The notes below the pieces were generated by a model, which saw only the letters and a list, made by a program, of their open reading frames with translations, was not told the DNA's origin and did not search any database. DNA of 64,000 nt from Cellulosimicrobium cellulans (GTDB lineage: Bacteria > Actinomycetota > Actinomycetes > Actinomycetales > Cellulomonadaceae): contig NZ_BJNZ01000004.1 in the NCBI RefSeq assembly GCF_006539945.1, positions 174,884-238,883 of the forward strand. Direction: 5' to 3'. The position numbers were made by a program, and so were the translations under genes. Shown piece after piece: positions 60,065-64,000 of this stretch (position 1 is the stretch's first letter; every line of letters begins with the position of its first letter).

Positions 60065-60106
60065 AGGGGGAGCCGCCGGCGCCGGAGCCGGCCGGGAGCC
60101 CGCGGC

Positions 60107-61027
60107 TCAGCGGAAGACGACGGTGCGGTGCCCGTCCAGGAGCACGCGGTGCTCCGCGTGCCAGCGCACGGCGCGCGCGAGCGTCTGGCGCTCGACGTCC
60201 TCGCCGATCGCGACGAGGTCCTCGACACGGCGCGAGTGGTCGACGCGCTCGACGTCCTGCTCGATGATCGGGCCCTCGTCGAGGTCGCCCGTCACGTAGT
60301 GCGACGTCGCGCCGATGAGCTTGACGCCGCGGTCGTGCGCCTGGGCGTACGGGCGGGCGCCCTTGAAGCTCGGGAGGAACGAGTGGTGGATGTTGATGAT
60401 GCGCCCCGGCATCTCGCGGCACAGCTCGTCCGAGAGGATCTGCATGTAGCGCGCGAGGACGACGAGCTCGACGTCGAGCTCGTCGACGAGCCCGCGCAGG
60501 CGCGCCTCGGCGTCGGCCTTGGTGTCGCGCGTGACGGGCACGTGGTGGAACGGCTTGCCGTAGAACGTCGCGATGTCCTCGAGGTCACGGTGGTTGCCGA
60601 CGACGCCGACGACCTCGATCGGCATGCCCTGGGAGCGCTCGCGGTACAGCAGGTCGACGAGGCAGTGCGGCGCCTTGGAGACCATGAGCAGCGTGCGGAC
60701 CCGGCGCCCGACGACGTCGAGCTGCCACGTCATGGCGAACCGGGCCGCGACCTCCTCGACCGCGCGCTCCAGCTCGGCGCGCTCCGCGGCCGCCGTGACC
60801 TGCACGCGCATGAAGAACAGGCCCGAGAGCGGGTCGCCGAACTGCTGCGACTCCGTGATGTTGCCCCCGAGCCGCGCGAGGGCCCCGGCGACGGCGTGCA
60901 CGATCCCCGGCCCGTCGGGGCACGAGAGCGTGAGGACCCAGTGCGTGGGGTCGCCGGTCGAGGGCTGCGCGGTGCGGAGCGCCGAGGTGTCGGGGACGTC
61001 GGCGCCACGGGGATCTGTCGTGGACAC
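60107..61027 (-). CDS. purU: Formyltetrahydrofolate deformylase
   Basis: A 306-residue enzyme hydrolysing 10-formyl-THF to formate and THF, which balances the folate pool. The N-terminal ACT domain (~28-110) has LTLSCPDGPGIVHAVAGALARLGGNITESQQFGD; the catalytic domain (~113-306) has VRTLLMVSKAPHCLVDLLYR, VLARYMQILSDELCREMPGRIINIHHSFLPSFKGARPY (Asn, His) and IGATSHYVTGDLDEGPIIEQDV (Asp). GTG start; TACCCT ends 7 nt upstream, indicating a leaderless transcript. It lies near glyA-folD, with which it shares folate intermediates. Confidence 0.95.
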   Translation of the reverse strand: MSTTDPRGADVPDTSALRTAQPSTGDPTHWVLTLSCPDGPGIVHAVAGALARLGGNITESQQFGDPLSGLFFMRVQVTAAAERAELERAVEEVAARFAMTWQLDVVGRRVRTLLMVSKAPHCLVDLLYRERSQGMPIEVVGVVGNHRDLEDIATFYGKPFHHVPVTRDTKADAEARLRGLVDELDVELVVLARYMQILSDELCREMPGRIINIHHSFLPSFKGARPYAQAHDRGVKLIGATSHYVTGDLDEGPIIEQDVERVDHSRRVEDLVAIGEDVERQTLARAVRWHAEHRVLLDGHRTVVFR

Positions 61028-61134
61028 CCCTCAGAGGGTAGCCGCGTCCCGGCGGTGACGAGGCCGCCGTCCGGCAGCCTGACATCACCCGGACACGCGC
61101 GGTCGCGTCGCGCGATGTCTGACACGATGTCTTC

Positions 61135-61653
61135 ATGAACGACGCGCAGATCACGACCCGCCTCGTCGACGACGCCGAGGCCGGTGAGCTCCTGACCCTG
61201 CGGCGGGCGGCGTTCGTCACCGAGGCGCAGCTCTACCAGGACCCCAACATCCCCCCGCTGACCCAGACCCTCCACGAGCTGCGCGACGACCTCGCGCGCG
61301 AGGACGTCGTGACGATCGGCGCGTGGCTCGGCCCGCGACTGGTCGGCTCGGTGCGGGTCGAGATCGAGGAGAGCAAGGCGACGCTCGGCCGCCTCGCCGT
61401 GGCGCCCGACATGCAGGGCCGCGGCATCGGGACGCAGATGCTCTTCGAGGTGCTGCCGTACCTGCCGGAGCAGACCACGGAGATCTGGGTGTTCACCGGC
61501 AAGGATTCCAAGCAGAACCTCGCGATGTACACCAAGCACGGCTACGAGGAGCAGTACGACAAGGCCGCCGGCGACCTCACCTACACCTACCTGCGCCGCA
61601 TCCTCGGCGAGGCCGAGGCGCGCAACGAGTCCGACGCCGTCGGGCAGGAGTAG
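61135..61653 (+). CDS. GNAT family N-acetyltransferase
   Basis: A 172-residue acyltransferase. [25 protein letters not shown] is typical of a GNAT subfamily close to ElaA-like proteins; [42 protein letters not shown] contains the acetyl-CoA loop QGRGIG, and [13 protein letters not shown] is motif B. The acceptor is unknown. It is divergent from purU. No SD is obvious before the ATG. Confidence 0.88.
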   Translation: MNDAQITTRLVDDAEAGELLTLRRAAFVTEAQLYQDPNIPPLTQTLHELRDDLAREDVVTIGAWLGPRLVGSVRVEIEESKATLGRLAVAPDMQGRGIGTQMLFEVLPYLPEQTTEIWVFTGKDSKQNLAMYTKHGYEEQYDKAAGDLTYTYLRRILGEAEARNESDAVGQE

Positions 61654-61726
61654 CCGGGCAGGAGCAGGCGGGGCCGGACCCGGGCGAGAGCCCGGGACCC
61701 GCGGACGGGCCGTGCGCTAGGATCGA

Positions 61727-61857
61727 CGCGTCGCGACTGGCGCCGCCCGGTGGATCTCCGCCCGGGCAGGGTGGATCACCACCGGGGAGCGACACGCTGT
61801 GCAGACGACGGGTCGTTCGCCTGGGCCCCGGGTCACCCCCTGGTGGGGCGTACCCGG
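61727..61857 (+). promoter_or_regulatory. ZTP (pfl) riboswitch of glyA
   Basis: The aptamer blocks are GCGTCGCGACTGGCG, then an inserted hairpin (GCCCGG...CCGGGC, 61745-61767), GGGTGGATCACCACCGGGGAGCG, the P1 closing arm GCGACACGC and the pseudoknot element TCGCCTGGGC (61817-61826). They match the ZTP consensus except for the extra helix and a T in the first position of the last element. A hairpin CCGGGT/ACCCGG (61828-61857) follows directly and may be the expression platform; the glyA SD is GGAGGAG about 50 nt further on. Confidence 0.88.
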
Positions 61858-61914
61858 CGAGCCGGGAACGTGACCACCGACGACACACTGCCAAGCACCC
61901 GCGGAGGAGACGCC

Positions 61915-63204
61915 ATGAGCGCCCAGCCAGCCGACAACGTCCTCGACACCCCGCTCGCCGAGCTCGACCCCGAGATCGCGGCCGTCCTCGACGGGGAGCT
62001 CGCGCGCCAGCGCGACACCCTCGAGATGATCGCGTCCGAGAACTTCGTCCCGCGCGCCGTCCTGCAGGCGCAGGGCTCCGTGCTCACCAACAAGTACGCC
62101 GAGGGCTACCCGGGCCGCCGCTACTACGGCGGCTGCGAGCAGGTCGACGTCGCGGAGAACCTCGCGATCGCCCGCGCCAAGGACCTGTTCGGCGCCGAGC
62201 ACGCCAACGTCCAGCCGCACTCGGGCGCCACGGCCAACGCCGCGGTGCTGCACGCCCTCATCAACAAGGGCGACAAGATCCTCGGCCTCGAGCTGGCGCA
62301 CGGCGGCCACCTCACGCACGGCATGAAGATCAACTTCTCCGGCAAGCTCTACGACGTCGCGGCGTACGGCGTGGACCCGCAGTCGTACCGCATCGAGATG
62401 GACGAGGTGCGCAAGCAGGCCCTCGAGACGCGCCCCGACGTCATCATCGGCGGCTGGTCCGCCTACCCGCGCCACCTCGACTTCGCCGCCTTCCGCGAGA
62501 TCGCCGACGAGGTCGGCGCCAAGCTCTGGGTGGACATGGCGCACTTCGCGGGCCTCGTCGCCGCGGGCCTGCACCCGTCCCCGGTGCCGTACGCGGACGT
62601 CGTGTCCTCCACGGTCCACAAGACGATCGGCGGCCCCCGCTCGGGCTTCATCCTGAGCAAGGAGGAGTACGCCAAGAAGATCGACTCCGCGGTGTTCCCC
62701 GGCCAGCAGGGCGGCCCGCTCATGCACGTCGTCGCGGCCAAGGCCGTGTCGTTCAAGATCGCCGGCTCGGACGACTTCCGCGACCGCCAGGAGCGCACGC
62801 TGCGCGGCGCGAGCATCATCGCCGACCGCCTCGCCCAGGCCGACGTGGCCGCGGCCGGGGTCTCCGTCCTCACGGGCGGCACCGACGTCCACCTCGTGCT
62901 CGTCGACCTGCGCCACTCCGCGCTCGACGGCCAGCAGGCCGAGGACCTCCTGCACGAGGTCGGCATCACCGTGAACCGCAACGCGGTGCCGTTCGACCCG
63001 CGCCCCCCGCGCGTCACGTCCGGCCTGCGCATCGGCACGCCCGCGCTCGCGACGCGCGGCTTCGGCGACGCCGAGTTCACCGAGGTCGCCGAGATCATCG
63101 CGACCGCGCTGCGCGAGGGCGCCGCGACCGACGCGGACGCCCTGCGCGCCCGCGTGCAGAAGCTCACGGCCGACTTCCCCTTGTACCCGGGCCTGCAGCA
63201 GTGA
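61915..63204 (+). CDS. glyA: Serine hydroxymethyltransferase
   Basis: A 429-residue PLP enzyme that converts serine and THF to glycine and 5,10-methylene-THF, the main entry of one-carbon units. The start of the fold is [58 protein letters not shown] holds the cofactor Asp-His; the PLP lysine is in [15 protein letters not shown]. The ATG at 61915 follows GGAGGAG; a long in-frame upstream extension would be translated riboswitch. It overlaps no gene and is 8 nt from folD, so the two form an operon. Confidence 0.97.
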   Translation: MSAQPADNVLDTPLAELDPEIAAVLDGELARQRDTLEMIASENFVPRAVLQAQGSVLTNKYAEGYPGRRYYGGCEQVDVAENLAIARAKDLFGAEHANVQPHSGATANAAVLHALINKGDKILGLELAHGGHLTHGMKINFSGKLYDVAAYGVDPQSYRIEMDEVRKQALETRPDVIIGGWSAYPRHLDFAAFREIADEVGAKLWVDMAHFAGLVAAGLHPSPVPYADVVSSTVHKTIGGPRSGFILSKEEYAKKIDSAVFPGQQGGPLMHVVAAKAVSFKIAGSDDFRDRQERTLRGASIIADRLAQADVAAAGVSVLTGGTDVHLVLVDLRHSALDGQQAEDLLHEVGITVNRNAVPFDPRPPRVTSGLRIGTPALATRGFGDAEFTEVAEIIATALREGAATDADALRARVQKLTADFPLYPGLQQ

Positions 63205-63212
63205 GCCCCCGG

Positions 63213-64000
63213 ATGAGTGCGCAGATCCTCGACGGCAAGGCGACCGCCGCCACCATCAAGGCCGAGCTCAAGGACCGCCTCACGGTCCTCGCCGCCAAGG
63301 GCGTCGTGCCCGGCCTGGGCACGCTCCTGGTGGGCGACGACCCGGGCTCGCAGTGGTACGTCGCGGGCAAGCACCGCGACTGCGCCGAGGTCGGCCTGTC
63401 CTCGATCCGCGAGGACCTGCCCGGCGACGCGACGCAGGAGGAGATCGAGGCCGCGGTCCGCCGCCTGAACGAGGACCCGGCCTGCACGGGGTACATCGTG
63501 CAGCTCCCGCTCCCGAAGGGCATCGACACCAACCGCGTGCTCGAGCTCATCGACCCGGCCAAGGACGCCGACGGGCTGCACCCGACGAACCTCGGACGCC
63601 TCGTCCTGCGCGTCAACGAGGAGGTCACCTCGCCGCTCCCGTGCACGCCGCGCGGGATCATCGAGCTCATCGAGCGGCACGGCATCTCCCTCGCGGGCAA
63701 GGAGGTCGTGGTCGTGGGCCGCGGCGTGACCGTCGGCCGCTCGATCGGCCTGCTGCTCACGCGCCGCGCGGTCAACGCGACGGTGACGCTCACGCACACC
63801 GGGACGACGGACCTCGCGGAGCTCGTGCGCCGCGCCGACGTCGTCGTCGCGGCGGCGGGCGTCCAGGGCATCATCACGCGCGACATGGTCAAGCCGGGCG
63901 CCGTCGTCATCGACGTCGGCGTCTCGCGCGAGGCCGACCCCGAGACGGGCAAGAGCCGAGTCGTCGGAGACGCCGCGCCGGACGTCGCCGAGGTCGCGGG
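63213..64000 (+). CDS. folD: Methylenetetrahydrofolate dehydrogenase/cyclohydrolase, 3' end outside window
   Basis: The bifunctional enzyme oxidises 5,10-methylene-THF to 10-formyl-THF, using the product of glyA. About 262 residues are present. [49 protein letters not shown], the catalytic-Lys region is followed by [35 protein letters not shown], and the nucleotide-binding [18 protein letters not shown]. The GTG at 63201 precedes the stop of glyA, so the ATG at 63213, 8 nt after that stop, is the start. The remaining C-terminus lies beyond the edge. Confidence 0.95.
   Translation, partial: MSAQILDGKATAATIKAELKDRLTVLAAKGVVPGLGTLLVGDDPGSQWYVAGKHRDCAEVGLSSIREDLPGDATQEEIEAAVRRLNEDPACTGYIVQLPLPKGIDTNRVLELIDPAKDADGLHPTNLGRLVLRVNEEVTSPLPCTPRGIIELIERHGISLAGKEVVVVGRGVTVGRSIGLLLTRRAVNATVTLTHTGTTDLAELVRRADVVVAAAGVQGIITRDMVKPGAVVIDVGVSREADPETGKSRVVGDAAPDVAEVA

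Noticed and set aside
61750..61914. 55-codon N-terminal extension of GlyA
   Set aside because: It would be a translation of the riboswitch and its platform; the ATG at 61915 has a strong SD and fits the family.

Overview
The window is about 74% GC with strong third-position G/C bias, frequent GTG starts and an actinobacterial gene set. The combination of a large secreted amylopullulanase, a PL8 lyase, discoidin-type modules and actinobacterial core genes suggests a polysaccharide-degrading member of the Micrococcales (Promicromonosporaceae or Cellulomonadaceae, Cellulosimicrobium-like). This is inference; no rRNA is present to confirm it. No tRNA, rRNA, CRISPR array, prophage or transposase was seen.

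Layout. 1-9.3 kb: a ferredoxin sulfite reductase cut by the window edge, preceded by a cysteine-rich leader peptide; small membrane proteins; a PadR regulator coupled to an alpha/beta hydrolase; pcrA; and a small HTH gene with a Clp-N-domain gene under two tandem operators. 9.4-15 kb: sucCD, an acyltransferase coupled to a patatin, and a DUF6350 membrane protein. 14.9-15.7 kb: a gene-free stretch bounded by 21-bp tandem repeats in opposite orientations. 15.7-18.6 kb: an MFS transporter and an M20 peptidase. 18.8-33.6 kb: a carbohydrate island with a secreted PL8 lyase, a secreted endonuclease/exonuclease/phosphatase-fold enzyme, a LacI regulator, an ABC importer, a GH130 phosphorylase, a phosphohexomutase and mannose-6-phosphate isomerase. 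34.3-44.7 kb: purN, a regulator/MFS pair, purH under a ZTP riboswitch, an FAD reductase, DUF3017, an aquaporin, icd and mdh. 44.8-55.6 kb: a four-domain ABC exporter, a 2063-residue amylase-pullulanase and a GNAT. 55.9-60 kb: a CUT2-type monosaccharide importer. 60.1-64 kb: purU, a GNAT, glyA under a second ZTP riboswitch, and folD (cut by the edge).

How the parts work together. The island at 26.5-33.6 kb encodes a complete inferred route: import of a manno-oligosaccharide, phosphorolysis to mannose-1-phosphate (GH130), mutase to mannose-6-phosphate, and isomerase to fructose-6-phosphate. A palindrome centred on AACCGGTT lies in the promoters of both the importer and the PL8 lyase, which suggests one LacI-type repressor controls both. 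The two ZTP riboswitches sit on purH and glyA, linking purine synthesis to one-carbon supply, and purU and folD are neighbours of glyA. A shared 14-bp motif before sucC and icd suggests a common TCA-cycle regulator. The backbone pcrA, sucCD, DUF6350, purN, purH, DUF3017, mdh resembles conserved actinobacterial gene order, with accessory islands inserted between its members.

The least explained features are the 21-bp repeat family (14.9-15.7 kb and 54.9-55.1 kb), a roughly 90-residue C-terminal module shared by three secreted enzymes, and the autoregulated-looking HTH/Clp-N pair. Many genes also appear to be transcribed without a leader, with a TANNNT box 6-9 nt before the start codon.
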